29,583 nucleotides of DNA from an uncultured Actinomycetes bacterium (GCA_937902285.1 CALGTB010000214.1:1-29583); one strand, 5' to 3'; positions 14,147 through 23,086 are shown, counted from the first letter of the stretch. Program-made: numbers and translations. The notes: a model not told the origin generated them from the sequence alone.

Positions 14147-14557
14147 GTGTCCGAGCGCACCCTCGTCCTCATCAAGCCCGACGGCGTGGCCCGCGGCCTC
14201 GTCGGCGAGGTGCTCGGGCGCATCGAGCGCAAGGGCTTCCGCATCGTGGCCCTCGAGCAGCGCACCCTCACCGCCGCCGTGGCCGAGGAGCACTACGGCG
14301 AGCATCGGGACAAGCCGTTCTTCGGCGACCTCGTCGCCTTCATCACGTCGGCGCCGCTCGTGGCCGCGGTCATCGAGGGTCCCGATGCGATCCTCTCCTG
14401 GCGCGCCATGATGGGGGCGACCAACCCGGCCAACGCGGCCCCGGGCACGATCCGCGGCGACCTCGCGACGGAGACGCAGAACAACGTCACCCACGGCTCG
14501 GACTCGCCCGTGTCCGCGGCGCGCGAGATCGCACTGTTCTTCCCCGGCCTGGCCTAG
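14147..14557 (+). CDS. ndk: Nucleoside diphosphate kinase
   Basis: This 136-residue enzyme transfers the gamma-phosphate of ATP to nucleoside diphosphates through a phosphohistidine. The sequence is typical: ERTLVLIKPDGVARGLVGE at the N-terminus, GATNPANAAPGTIRGDLA, and the active-site histidine H116 in NVTHGSDS. The GTG start has a TAAGGAG-like Shine-Dalgarno about seven bases upstream. The hydrolase gene follows after two bases. Full length with no missing catalytic residue. Confidence 0.97.
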   Translation: MSERTLVLIKPDGVARGLVGEVLGRIERKGFRIVALEQRTLTAAVAEEHYGEHRDKPFFGDLVAFITSAPLVAAVIEGPDAILSWRAMMGATNPANAAPGTIRGDLATETQNNVTHGSDSPVSAAREIALFFPGLA

Positions 14558-14559
14558 TC

Positions 14560-15942
14560 ATGAAGCCGCTCGCGATCGGCGTCGTCGCCGGTGCCGCGGT
14601 GGGCGGCGTGGTCGCCGTCGCCGCGCGCGGCGAGACCCTCGTGCCCTGGCCCGCGAAGGTCCGCACGGCCTTCCCGTTCGTCCTCGGTGGCATCGCCGGC
14701 AAGGCTGCCGGCCTCGACGTCGGCCTCGCCGCCTCGGCCCTGCGGGCCGTGACGGGCCGTGGGCGGGGGCCGGTCACCACCATCACCCCGGTCATCGTCG
14801 GGGCAGGCGCCGTGGTCGCGGTGTCCGTGGCCGGCCGCGTGGCAGCGGGGCGCATGCTCGAGAAGCTGGCGACCGAGAGCCGGGAGCTCGATCCCGGCTT
14901 CTCTGTGGCGCCGACCAGCCCGGCGGTCTCGGCCGGCCCCGGATCTGCGGTGGGCCTGGCCGAGCTCGGACGCGAGGGCGCGCGCTTCGTCGGCACGGTG
15001 TCGGCCGCCGACGACGTCCGCGAGGTGACCGGCCTGGAGCCGGTCGCGACGCCGGTGCGGGTGTTCATCGGCCATGACTCCGCGGACACGCCCGAGCAGC
15101 GCGTCGGGCTGGCGATGGCGGAGCTGCGACGCACTGGTGCGTTCGACCGGGCGAACCTCCTCGTCCAGGCCCCGGCCGGCACGGGCTACGCCAATCCGAC
15201 GCCGGTCGACGTCCTCGAGGTGCTCACCCGGGGCGACGCCGCGTCCGTGGCCGTCGGCTACGGCCTCCTCCCGTCGTTCCTGTCGCTGAACAAGGTCGAC
15301 ATCGCTGCGCATACGCAGCGACTCCTCCTCGACGCCATCCGTGACGAATTGGAAGGGCGGCCCAGCCGGCCGCGGCTGCTGCTGTACGGCGAGAGCCTGG
15401 GCGCGAAGGTGCAGGAGGCGGCGGTGCCTGACGGCCCGGTCGACCTCGACCACTACGGCGTCGCCGGAGCCCTGTGGGTGGGCACCCCCGGCGGCCAGGT
15501 GGCCGACCGGTTCCACGCCCTCTGCGCCGCTGAGTCCTTCACCATCGACCGGCCGGAGCAGATCCCCTCACCGATGCCGTCGCCGCGCCCGCGCGTGTGG
15601 TTCCTCGAGCACGACGGCGACCCGGTGGTGCGCTTCCGCCCCGAGCTGCTCAACCAGCGGCCGGCCTGGCTGCCCACCGACGGGACGCGCGGGCGGAACA
15701 TCCCGGCGTCGATGGCCTGGAAGCCCGGCATCACGTGGGCGCAGGTCCTCGTCGACACCTTGTTCGCCACCAACGTCAAGCCCGGCGACTTCAAGAGCGA
15801 GGGCCACGACTACCGCGCGGACCTGGGGGCTGCGGTGCGGGCCGCCTTCGACCTGCCGGCCGACGAAGACACGGCTGCCCGGCTCGAGTCCTACCTGCGC
15901 GCGAAGGAGGTCGAGCGGGCTCACCGCATCGACTCCGCCTGA
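14560..15942 (+). CDS. Membrane-associated alpha/beta-hydrolase (Abhydrolase_9-like)
   Basis: This 460-residue protein has an N-terminal hydrophobic part (about residues 1-105, with two to three short membrane-prone segments) and a C-terminal catalytic domain. The latter resembles PF10081 proteins of actinobacteria: RVFIGHDSADTPEQRV, NLLVQAPAGTGYANPTPVDVLE, and the nucleophile elbow GESLG with S279. It is probably an esterase or lipase acting at the membrane; the substrate is unknown. The membrane part is shorter than in members with several clear transmembrane helices. It starts two bases after ndk and so is probably co-transcribed with it. Confidence 0.8.
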   Translation: MKPLAIGVVAGAAVGGVVAVAARGETLVPWPAKVRTAFPFVLGGIAGKAAGLDVGLAASALRAVTGRGRGPVTTITPVIVGAGAVVAVSVAGRVAAGRMLEKLATESRELDPGFSVAPTSPAVSAGPGSAVGLAELGREGARFVGTVSAADDVREVTGLEPVATPVRVFIGHDSADTPEQRVGLAMAELRRTGAFDRANLLVQAPAGTGYANPTPVDVLEVLTRGDAASVAVGYGLLPSFLSLNKVDIAAHTQRLLLDAIRDELEGRPSRPRLLLYGESLGAKVQEAAVPDGPVDLDHYGVAGALWVGTPGGQVADRFHALCAAESFTIDRPEQIPSPMPSPRPRVWFLEHDGDPVVRFRPELLNQRPAWLPTDGTRGRNIPASMAWKPGITWAQVLVDTLFATNVKPGDFKSEGHDYRADLGAAVRAAFDLPADEDTAARLESYLRAKEVERAHRIDSA

Positions 15943-16001
15943 CAGCGCCGGGAGATGCCCGCAAACCGGTCGGTAGCAGGGCATATCGGTCACTCCGTGT
16001 C

Positions 16002-16028
16002 CTGACCTCGGTGGCGTGGGCCTAAGAT
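16002..16028 (+). promoter_or_regulatory. Candidate promoter of the mreB operon
   Basis: CTGACC (16002-16007), a short 15-base spacer and TAAGAT (16023-16028) lie upstream of mreB. Transcription would start near 16035, about 30 bases before the ATG at 16066. The -10 overlaps an earlier in-frame ATG at 16027, which argues against that start. Confidence 0.4.
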
Positions 16029-16065
16029 GAGGGGTCCTGCTCCCGTTCGGAAGGCCACTTCCCCC

Positions 16066-17097
16066 ATGGCTGGTTCATCGTCCTTCGTCGGCCGCGACAT
16101 GGCGGTCGACCTGGGCACTGCCAACACGCTGGTCTACGTCCGCGGCCGTGGCATCGTCCTGAACGAGCCGTCTGTTGTCGCGATCAACAACAACACCGGC
16201 GGCATCCTCGCGGTGGGCTCCGAGGCCAAGCGCATGATCGGACGGACGCCCGGCAACATCGTGGCGATCCGGCCCCTGAAGGACGGCGTCATCGCCGACT
16301 TCGACACGACCGAGCGCATGCTCCGCTACTTCATCCAGAAGGTGCACCGCAGGCGCCACCTCGCCAAGCCCCGCCTCATCGTGTGCGTGCCCTCGGGCAT
16401 CACCGGCGTCGAGCAGCGCGCGGTCAAGGATGCGGGCTACGCGGCCGGTGCGCGCAAGGTCTTCATCATCGAGGAGCCCATGGCGGCCGCCATCGGTGCC
16501 GGGCTCCCGGTCCACGAGCCCACCGGCAACATGGTCGTCGACATCGGCGGTGGCACCTCCGAGGTCGCGGTCATCTCCCTCGGCGGCATCGTGTGCTCGC
16601 TGAGCGTCCGGGTCGGCGGCGACGAGCTCGACAACGCGATCATCCAGTACGTCAAGAAGGAGTACTCGCTCATGCTGGGCGAGCGCACCGCCGAGGAGAT
16701 CAAGGTCGCGATCGGATCGGCGTTCCCCATGCCGGACGAGCCGCATGCGGAGATCCGCGGACGTGACCTCATCACCGGACTCCCGCGCACGATCGTCGTC
16801 TCCGCCGAGGAGATCCGCCGGGCCATCGACGAGCCCGTGCATGCCATCGTCGACGCCGTCAAGGCGACCCTCGACCGCACGCCGCCCGAGCTCTCCGGCG
16901 ACATCATGGACCGCGGAATCGTCCTCACCGGTGGCGGCGCGCTCCTGCGCGGCCTCGACGAGCGCCTGCGGCACGAGACGGGGATGCCCATCCTCATCGC
17001 CGATCGTCCGCTCGACTGCGTGGCCCTCGGCTCAGGCAAGTGCGTCGAGGAGTTCGAGGCCCTTCAGCAGGTCCTCATCTCGGAGCCCCGCCGGTAG
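16066..17097 (+). CDS. mreB: Rod shape-determining protein MreB
   Basis: MreB is a bacterial actin that forms membrane-bound filaments and directs lateral wall synthesis with MreC, MreD, RodA and PBP2. From the ATG at 16066 it has 343 residues. Actin-fold motifs are clear: DLGTANT (D15-T21, phosphate 1), VVDIGGGTSEVAVIS (phosphate 2) and GIVLTGGGALLRGLDERL (adenosine). FVGRDMAVDLG at the N-terminus fits the family. An in-frame ATG 13 codons earlier (16027) is less likely because it sits in a -10 element. It is the first gene of the mre/rod operon. Confidence 0.96.
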   Translation: MAGSSSFVGRDMAVDLGTANTLVYVRGRGIVLNEPSVVAINNNTGGILAVGSEAKRMIGRTPGNIVAIRPLKDGVIADFDTTERMLRYFIQKVHRRRHLAKPRLIVCVPSGITGVEQRAVKDAGYAAGARKVFIIEEPMAAAIGAGLPVHEPTGNMVVDIGGGTSEVAVISLGGIVCSLSVRVGGDELDNAIIQYVKKEYSLMLGERTAEEIKVAIGSAFPMPDEPHAEIRGRDLITGLPRTIVVSAEEIRRAIDEPVHAIVDAVKATLDRTPPELSGDIMDRGIVLTGGGALLRGLDERLRHETGMPILIADRPLDCVALGSGKCVEEFEALQQVLISEPRR

Positions 17098-17155
17098 TCG
17101 ACCCGGATCGCGGGTGCCGGCACTGCCGTAGCCCGTCACAGGGGACACTGTTCTT

Positions 17156-18199
17156 ATGCTGTCGCGCCGAACCCGCATCGTCCTCGCGGTCCTCGTGGTG
17201 ACATCCCTGACGTTCGTCATCCTCGACCTTCGCGGTGGCCAGGGTCCGCTCACCGGGGTGCGCAGCGTCGCCGCCAACATCATCGGAGGCGTCGAGCGCG
17301 TGGCCGCCACAGTGTTCTCGCCGATCACCGGCGCGGGCAGCTGGTGGTCGACGATGCGCGATCAGGCCGCGCAGATCGACACCCTCACCGCCGAGAACGA
17401 GAGGCTGCGCGGCGAGGCGCAGACGGTCGCCAACGACCTCGCCCGCGTCAAGGCGCTCGACGGCCTCCTGGGCGTGGCGAGCGTCGGCCAGTACCGCATC
17501 GTGCCCGCCGAGGTCATCGCGGTCGGACCGGCGCAGGACTTCTCCTGGACCGTCACGATCGACGCGGGCAGCTCCGACGGCATCGAGCCGGACATGACCG
17601 TCATGAACGGCCAGGGCCTGGTCGGTCGCGTCCTCAAGACGACCAGCAACACGTCGACCGTGGTGCTGCTCGTCGACACCTCGTCGGCGGTGGGCGGCCG
17701 CGTCGCGGGCACGGAGGAGATCGGGATCGTCTCCGGCACGGGCCGTCAGGACTCGCTGTCGTTCCAGCTCCTCGACCCGCAGGCCGACCTCCGCGTCGGT
17801 GATGCCCTGGTGACCTTCGGGTCGAAGGGCGGGCGGCCCTTCGCCCCCGGGCTCCCCATCGGCGAGGTGGTCGAGGTGGGCGGGACGCCGGGGCAGCTCA
17901 CGCGCGTGGCCACCGTCCGGCCCTACGTCGACGTGTCGACGCTGAGTATCGTCGCGGTGGTGACCCGGCCCCCGAGGGTCGATCCGCGCGACTCCCTGCT
18001 GCCACGCGCCGGCGTGATCGACCCGTCGCCCTCGCCGGTGCCGCTCGGCGCGGCCGCCTCGGCGACCCCGTCCGACGCAGCCACGCCGCAGCCGTCCGAC
18101 GAGCCGTCGCCCTCGCCGTCCGTCCCGGCCATCGAGAAGGAGCAGGCCGCGACCCTGCAGCCCTCGTCGCCCGGCGACTCGTCCGGCAGTGACGGCTAG
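17156..18199 (+). CDS. mreC: Rod shape-determining protein MreC
   Basis: This 347-residue protein is anchored by one N-terminal membrane segment (about residues 6-24), followed by a coiled coil (about 64-104, including IDTLTAENERLRGEAQ). A periplasmic-type beta domain (about 110-275) carries DFSWTVTIDAGSSDGIEPDMTV, GLVGRVLKT and GDALVTFGSKGG. The last 70 residues are a Pro/Ser/Ala-rich disordered tail. MreC forms fibres outside the membrane and activates PBP2. It lies 58 bases after mreB and 21 bases before mreD. Confidence 0.94.
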   Translation: MLSRRTRIVLAVLVVTSLTFVILDLRGGQGPLTGVRSVAANIIGGVERVAATVFSPITGAGSWWSTMRDQAAQIDTLTAENERLRGEAQTVANDLARVKALDGLLGVASVGQYRIVPAEVIAVGPAQDFSWTVTIDAGSSDGIEPDMTVMNGQGLVGRVLKTTSNTSTVVLLVDTSSAVGGRVAGTEEIGIVSGTGRQDSLSFQLLDPQADLRVGDALVTFGSKGGRPFAPGLPIGEVVEVGGTPGQLTRVATVRPYVDVSTLSIVAVVTRPPRVDPRDSLLPRAGVIDPSPSPVPLGAAASATPSDAATPQPSDEPSPSPSVPAIEKEQAATLQPSSPGDSSGSDG

Positions 18200-18220
18200 G
18201 CACGCCATGCGCAGGCACAC

Positions 18221-18739
18221 GTGATCTGGCGCCAGGCCCTCGTCATCGGGCTGTCGGTGTTCGCCGCGGTGATCGTCGAGCTGACGCTGCTGTCGCGGCT
18301 GGGGCTCCCCGGGGCGACCCCCGACATCGTCATCGTCACCGTCGTGGCGATCGCCCTGGCCATGGGTCCGGTGCAGGGTGCGACGGCGGGGTTCGCGGCC
18401 GGCGTCCTCGTCGACCTGGCGCCTCCCGGGGACACGCTGCTCGGCGTCAACGCGATCATCTACCTGGCCATCGGGTTCGTCACGGGGTTCGTCATCGACC
18501 CGCGTGATCGCACGGTGCCCGTGGTGATCGGCATCGTCGGCCTCTCCGCCGCGGCCGCCACCCTCGCCACGGCGGCGCTCGACACGCTGCTCGGCAGCAG
18601 CCGGGTCTCCTGGGAGCAGATGCCCGGGATGGTGCTGACGAGCGCGCTGTACGCCGTGGTCATGGCCCCGCTCATCGTCCCGGCGATCGCCTGGGTGGTC
18701 CGGCGGGCGACACCCGAGGTCTCCGTCATCTCCGGGTGA
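18221..18739 (+). CDS. mreD: Rod shape-determining protein MreD
   Basis: This 172-residue integral membrane protein has about five hydrophobic segments and the family pattern of a small MreD (VIVELTLLSRLGLPGATPDIVIVTVVAIAL, shown in part). It partners MreC in the elongasome. The GTG start is chosen because the frame opens directly into the first membrane helix; the Shine-Dalgarno is weak. Position between mreC and the PBP2 gene is the usual one. Confidence 0.88.
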   Translation: MIWRQALVIGLSVFAAVIVELTLLSRLGLPGATPDIVIVTVVAIALAMGPVQGATAGFAAGVLVDLAPPGDTLLGVNAIIYLAIGFVTGFVIDPRDRTVPVVIGIVGLSAAAATLATAALDTLLGSSRVSWEQMPGMVLTSALYAVVMAPLIVPAIAWVVRRATPEVSVISG

Positions 18740-18877
18740 GGCACGGATTTTCCGGACATTTCGCCCAAAAAGGCTGACGGGAACCAGTGATCCCGCAGAT
18801 CCGTCGTACCGTCATACCCAGAGCAACCCCGCCCGGTGTCGGCCGGCGGGCCTGCGGCATGCGAGAGGAGCACCCCG
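18740..18877. other. Gap between mreD and the PBP2 gene
   Basis: This 138-base gap has two A/T-rich patches (near 18747-18752 and 18767-18772), unusual for this genome. TACCGT and CATACC occur near 18806-18818 as possible -10 elements without a clear -35. An AGAGGAG ribosome binding site lies at 18863-18870. A second promoter for PBP2 and RodA is possible. Confidence 0.35.
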
Positions 18878-21031
18878 GTGAGCGAGCGCTCCAACCTGCG
18901 CCTGCTCGTCCTCGCGGTGCTCGTGGCCTCCCTTCTCGGGACCCTGGTCATCCGCACCTTCTACCTCCAGGTGATGACCGGCGAGACCTACCGGGCCGCT
19001 GCGGAGGACAACACCGTGCGCGAGGTCGTGGAGCCTGCTGTGCGCGGCCTCGTCCTCGACCAGGCCGGCCGCCCCCTCGTGTCCAACCGCACGTCCGTCG
19101 TGGTCACGGTCGATCGGCAGACCTTGAAGAAGGAGAAGGACGAGGGCGTCGAGGTCATCGACCGCCTCGCGAAGATCCTCGACATGCCGGCCGGGAAGAT
19201 CACCGAGCGGCTCGCCAACTGCGGCACGGAGGGCGCCAAGCCGCCGCCGATCTGCTGGAACGGCTCGAACTACCAGCCGATCCCGGTCGCGAACGACGTC
19301 GACACCCAGACCGCGCTCACCATCATGGAGCGGCGATCGGACTTCCCCGGCATCTCCGCGAAGCTGCAGGCCGTCCGCGAGTACCCCTCCCCGTTCAACG
19401 TCAATGCCGCCCACCTGCTCGGCTACCTGGGTCCGGTCACGGAGGAGCAGATCCAGGCGCAGGGCGACTCGCAGGAGGTCGACCGGCTCCGCATCACCGA
19501 CGTCGTCGGGCGCACCGGCCTCGAGCGTGAGTACGACGCCGAGCTGCGGGGAAGCCCCGGCATCACCGCCCTGGCCGTCGACACCGCGGGGCAGGTCACG
19601 GGCACCCTGGCGAGCAAGCCGCCCACCGCCGGCGACTACGTCGTCACCTCCCTGGATGCCCACCTCCAGTCGGTCGTCGAGCGGCAGCTCGTGGCCGCCG
19701 TCGAGCGCGCGAGGAACCAGGGCTATCCGGGCAAGTCCGGTGCGGCCGTCGTCGTCGACGTCCGCACGGGCCAGGTGCTCGCCATGGCGAGCTACCCCAC
19801 CTACGACCCGTCCATCTGGATCGGCGGCGTGACGAAGAAGCAGTACAAGGACCTCATCGGCAGCGAGGCCCTGTCGTCGAACGCCTACCAGGGCCTGTTC
19901 GCCCCCGGCTCGACGTTCAAGGTCATCAGCACCGCCGCCGCGGGCAAGGAGGGGTACAGCCTCTACGGCGACTACGCGTGCCCCAGCCAGGTCAAGGTCG
20001 GCGGGCAGACCTTCCGCAACTTCGAGTCGTCCGCCTACGGGCGCATCAGCCTCCAGCGCGCCATCGAGGTCTCGTGCAACACCGTCTTCTACGGACTGGC
20101 CGAGCGCATGTGGCTCGCAGCCGGCGGCCCCGAGGCCGACCGGGAGTCCGCCGACCCCGTGGCCGAGACGGCCAAGCTGTTCGGGCTCGGGTCGGCCACG
20201 GGCATCGACCTCCCGGGCGAGGCCGTGGGCCGGGTGTCCAGCCGGGCCTTCAAGGCCGACAACTGGGAGGCCATGAAGGACACGTGGTGCGCCAACGCGT
20301 CGGCGGGCTACCCGGAGACCCGCAAGACCGACCCCAAGCTCGCGGACTACTACACGGCCCTCGACAAGGAGAACTGCACCGACGGCTACCAGTGGCGTGC
20401 AGGCGACGCCCTGAACGCGGTCATCGGACAGGGTGACACCGCGGTCACGCCGCTGCAGATGGCCATGGTCTACGCGGCGGTCGCCAATGGCGGCAAGCTC
20501 TACCAGCCGCAGGTGGCGAAGGCGATCGTCAGCGCGTCCGGCGAGGTCGTCAAGGAGTTCCAGCCGGTGCTCAAGTCGCAGGTGACGGTGCCCAAGACCA
20601 CCATGACGTTCCTGCGGCGCACCCTGCCGGGCGTCACCACCAACGGCTCGGGCGAGACCCCGTTCCAGGGCTTCCCGCTCGACCAGATCCCGGTCGCGTC
20701 CAAGACCGGCTCCGCGCAGGTCACCGGCAGCGACGTGTCCACCTCGTGGTTCGCGTCGTACGCGCCGGCGGACAAGCCCCGCTACGCCGTGGTGATGATG
20801 GTCACGGAGGGCGGCACGGGCTCGAAGACGTCCGGGCCGAGCGTCCGACGGATCTACGAGTCGCTCTTCGGCGTGACCAACGGGGTCGTGGATCCCAGCA
20901 GGAGCGTCCTCATCGGCGGCGAGCCGCAGGCGGCGCTGCCGGTCATCGCGTCCGACGGCACGGTCACCGGTCCCACCGGCAAGAAGGCAGGCGTCGTCTC
21001 CGCCCGAGCGGCATCAGGGAGGAGTCGATGA
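18878..21031 (+). CDS. mrdA: Penicillin-binding protein 2 (elongation transpeptidase)
   Basis: This class B penicillin-binding protein cross-links peptidoglycan during cell elongation. From the GTG at 18878 it has 717 residues. One N-terminal membrane anchor (about 8-28) is followed by a pedestal domain and the transpeptidase domain. Catalytic motifs are STFK (S345-K348), SCN (S399-N401) and KTG (K609-G611). An insertion near residues 465-505 with several Cys and Trp residues is unusual but common in actinobacterial PBP2. The 18878 start is favoured over one 14 codons earlier because of the AGAGGAG site just upstream. It overlaps rodA by four bases. Confidence 0.94.
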   Translation: MSERSNLRLLVLAVLVASLLGTLVIRTFYLQVMTGETYRAAAEDNTVREVVEPAVRGLVLDQAGRPLVSNRTSVVVTVDRQTLKKEKDEGVEVIDRLAKILDMPAGKITERLANCGTEGAKPPPICWNGSNYQPIPVANDVDTQTALTIMERRSDFPGISAKLQAVREYPSPFNVNAAHLLGYLGPVTEEQIQAQGDSQEVDRLRITDVVGRTGLEREYDAELRGSPGITALAVDTAGQVTGTLASKPPTAGDYVVTSLDAHLQSVVERQLVAAVERARNQGYPGKSGAAVVVDVRTGQVLAMASYPTYDPSIWIGGVTKKQYKDLIGSEALSSNAYQGLFAPGSTFKVISTAAAGKEGYSLYGDYACPSQVKVGGQTFRNFESSAYGRISLQRAIEVSCNTVFYGLAERMWLAAGGPEADRESADPVAETAKLFGLGSATGIDLPGEAVGRVSSRAFKADNWEAMKDTWCANASAGYPETRKTDPKLADYYTALDKENCTDGYQWRAGDALNAVIGQGDTAVTPLQMAMVYAAVANGGKLYQPQVAKAIVSASGEVVKEFQPVLKSQVTVPKTTMTFLRRTLPGVTTNGSGETPFQGFPLDQIPVASKTGSAQVTGSDVSTSWFASYAPADKPRYAVVMMVTEGGTGSKTSGPSVRRIYESLFGVTNGVVDPSRSVLIGGEPQAALPVIASDGTVTGPTGKKAGVVSARAASGRSR

Positions 21032-22206
21032 GCGCGGTCTTCACCACCCCGGCCACGTCCCGGCCCTTCCAGCGCGGATCGGGTGGCGGCTACTGGCGCG
21101 ACCTCGACTGGATACTCCTCATCGCCGCCCTCGCCGTCACCGTGTTCGGCTCGATGCTCGTATGGTCGGCGAGCAAGGCGGACATGGCCTCCGAGAGCGA
21201 TCCGCAGTCGTACCTGAAGCGGCATCTCATCAACGTCGTGATCGGCATCGCCCTCGGCTTCTTCGCCTCGCGGCTGGACTACCGCTGGCTGCGCGCCTAC
21301 ACGCCGATCATCTACGGCATCTCCCTGTTCCTGCTGTTCCTGCCCTTCGTGCCCGGCGTGGGAGCCCGCATCGCCGGAGCGCGGGCGTGGATCGACCTCC
21401 CCGGAGGCATGACCGTCCAGCCGTCGGAGTTCGCCAAGGTGGCGGTCATCCTGATGATGGCCGTGCTGCTCTCGGAGAAGCGCGACGTCGGCAGCGAGCC
21501 TCGGGATCGCGACGTGCTGCTCTCACTCGGCGTCGCCATCCTCCCGATCCTCGTCATCCTCGTGCAGAACGACACGGGAACGGTCCTCATCCTCGCCGCC
21601 GTGGCACTGTCGCTGATCGCCGTCTCCGGGGCGCGCACGCGATGGGTGGTCGGGCTCATCGGCGGCGGGGCGATCTCGATCATGCTGGCCATCCAGCTGG
21701 GGCTGCTGAAGGAGTACCAGGTCCAGCGGCTCACGTCGTTCATCAACCCCGGCGCCGACGTCAGTGCTGCGGCCTACAACGCCAACCAGGCGAGGATCGC
21801 GATCGGCGGGGGCGGCTGGTTCGGCTACGGCCTGTTCCAGGGGCCGCAGACCCAGGGCAAGTTCGTTCCGGTCAACGAGAGCGACTTCATCTTCACGGTG
21901 GCGGGCGAGGAGCTGGGCTTCGTCGGCGCTCTGGTGCTGCTCCTGCTGCTCACCATCGTGCTCTGGCGGGCGGTGATGATCGCCTATCGGGCCGACGACC
22001 TGTACGGGCGCCTCGTCGCGACGGGCATCGTCGCGTGGCTGGCCTTCCAGATGTTCGAGAACGTCGGCATGTCCCTGGGGATCATGCCCATCACGGGGAT
22101 TCCCCTGCCCATGGTGTCGGCCGGAGGCACGTCGATGATGGCCACCTGGATAGCGATCGGCCTGCTGCAGAACGTACGCCTTCACGCGGTGCGCGCCGGG
22201 GCCTAG
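21028..22206 (+). CDS. rodA: Peptidoglycan glycosyltransferase RodA
   Basis: This 392-residue SEDS-family membrane enzyme polymerises lipid II into glycan strands, paired with PBP2. About ten hydrophobic segments are visible. Conserved SEDS patterns include GGMTVQPSEFAKVA, QNDTGTVLILAAVALS, VNESDFIFTVAGEELGFVGA and the terminal region ITGIPLPMVSAGGTSMMA. The ATG overlaps the PBP2 stop (ATGA), giving translational coupling that fits a one-to-one complex. The last gene of the mre/rod cluster. Confidence 0.94.
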   Translation: MSAVFTTPATSRPFQRGSGGGYWRDLDWILLIAALAVTVFGSMLVWSASKADMASESDPQSYLKRHLINVVIGIALGFFASRLDYRWLRAYTPIIYGISLFLLFLPFVPGVGARIAGARAWIDLPGGMTVQPSEFAKVAVILMMAVLLSEKRDVGSEPRDRDVLLSLGVAILPILVILVQNDTGTVLILAAVALSLIAVSGARTRWVVGLIGGGAISIMLAIQLGLLKEYQVQRLTSFINPGADVSAAAYNANQARIAIGGGGWFGYGLFQGPQTQGKFVPVNESDFIFTVAGEELGFVGALVLLLLLTIVLWRAVMIAYRADDLYGRLVATGIVAWLAFQMFENVGMSLGIMPITGIPLPMVSAGGTSMMATWIAIGLLQNVRLHAVRAGA

Positions 22207-22253
22207 CCTCAGGCCGCCCGCCAGTACCGCCGCGCCGGCGCCACCACCCTGCC

Positions 22254-22280
22254 TACAATCCGTATCCGAGCCGGGGGAGG
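22254..22280 (+). promoter_or_regulatory. Promoter and ribosome binding site of the FkbM-like gene
   Basis: TACAAT (22254-22259) is the best -10 element in this part of the window, although no good -35 precedes it. A GGGGGAGG ribosome binding site at 22273-22280 lies four bases before the GTG at 22285. The gene therefore seems to be transcribed separately from rodA. Confidence 0.5.
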
Positions 22281-22284
22281 CGCT

Positions 22285-23049
22285 GTGAGACTGTCGGATC
22301 ACCGTTCGAACGTGCACTCCCAGTCGGGCGAGGACGGCGTCATCCAGGAGATCTGCCGTCGGCTCGGCCCAGCGCTGGGGGCCAGTCCGTGGTGCGTGGA
22401 GTTCGGCGCGTGGGACGGCATGTTCCTGAGCAACACCTTCACCCTTGTCGAGTCGCACGGGTGGAACGCCGTGTACATCGAGTCGGACGCGGCGAAGTTC
22501 GCCGACCTGACGGCGACGGCCGAGGCGCATCCCACGATCGTCCCCGTGCACGCCACGGTGAGCGGTCCGGTCGGGTCGGGCTCGTCCCTGGACGACATCC
22601 TCGGATCGACGCCGCTCCCGCAGGACTACGACGTGCTGTCGATCGACATCGACTCCACCGACCTCGACGTCTGGGCGCAGCACGTGTCGTACCGGCCGAA
22701 GGTGGTGTGCATCGAGGTGAACTCCTCCCTCGTTCCGGGGATCATCCAATGGCACTCGGGCGACCGGCACCCGGGCAACAGCTTCAGCGCGACGCTCCAG
22801 GTGGCCCGCGACATGGGTTACACCCTCGTGTGCCACACCGGGAACATGATCTTGGTGGCAGACGAGCACGCCGACGCCATGGGGCTCTCGGACCTCGACC
22901 GGCGGTATCCCGAGCGCCTGTTCGACTGGGAGTGGCTCGACCGGCAGTCCACGCTGCGCGTCCGGGCCGTGACGGCGGGCACCCGGCTCCCCGAGCCCGT
23001 CAAGGACGTCGTCAAGAAGGCCATGAGAAGGAAGCCCCCGACGCGCTGA
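22285..23049 (+). CDS. FkbM-like SAM-dependent methyltransferase
   Basis: This 254-residue protein resembles the FkbM/Methyltransf_21 type of methyltransferase. SQSGEDGVIQEI and WCVEFGAWDGMFLSNT look like the SAM-binding motif I region, NAVYIESDAAKF like the acidic loop after strand 2, and YDVLSIDIDSTD like the later acidic motif. Such proteins often methylate sugars or glycans; the substrate here is unknown. It sits between rodA and the radical SAM pair, with its own promoter. The C-terminus is basic (VKKAMRRKPPTR). Assignment rests on motifs only. Confidence 0.65.
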   Translation: MRLSDHRSNVHSQSGEDGVIQEICRRLGPALGASPWCVEFGAWDGMFLSNTFTLVESHGWNAVYIESDAAKFADLTATAEAHPTIVPVHATVSGPVGSGSSLDDILGSTPLPQDYDVLSIDIDSTDLDVWAQHVSYRPKVVCIEVNSSLVPGIIQWHSGDRHPGNSFSATLQVARDMGYTLVCHTGNMILVADEHADAMGLSDLDRRYPERLFDWEWLDRQSTLRVRAVTAGTRLPEPVKDVVKKAMRRKPPTR

Positions 23050-23073
23050 AGCGCGGGCCCGCGGGACGCTGGG

Positions 23074-23086
23074 TATCCTCGTCGGG
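23074..23086 (+). promoter_or_regulatory. Leaderless promoter candidate of the TIGR03960-type gene
   Basis: TATCCT (23074-23079) is followed by six bases and the GTG at 23086. There is no Shine-Dalgarno sequence and no obvious -35. Confidence 0.45.

Noticed and set aside
16027..16065. Extended N-terminus of MreB from the ATG at 16027
   Set aside because: The ATG lies inside the candidate -10 TAAGAT, and the extra 13 residues do not match the family; the start at 16066 does.
17114..17123. Palindrome GTGCCGGCAC between mreB and mreC
   Set aside because: Ten-base palindromes of this GC content are expected by chance; no promoter or T-tract is near.
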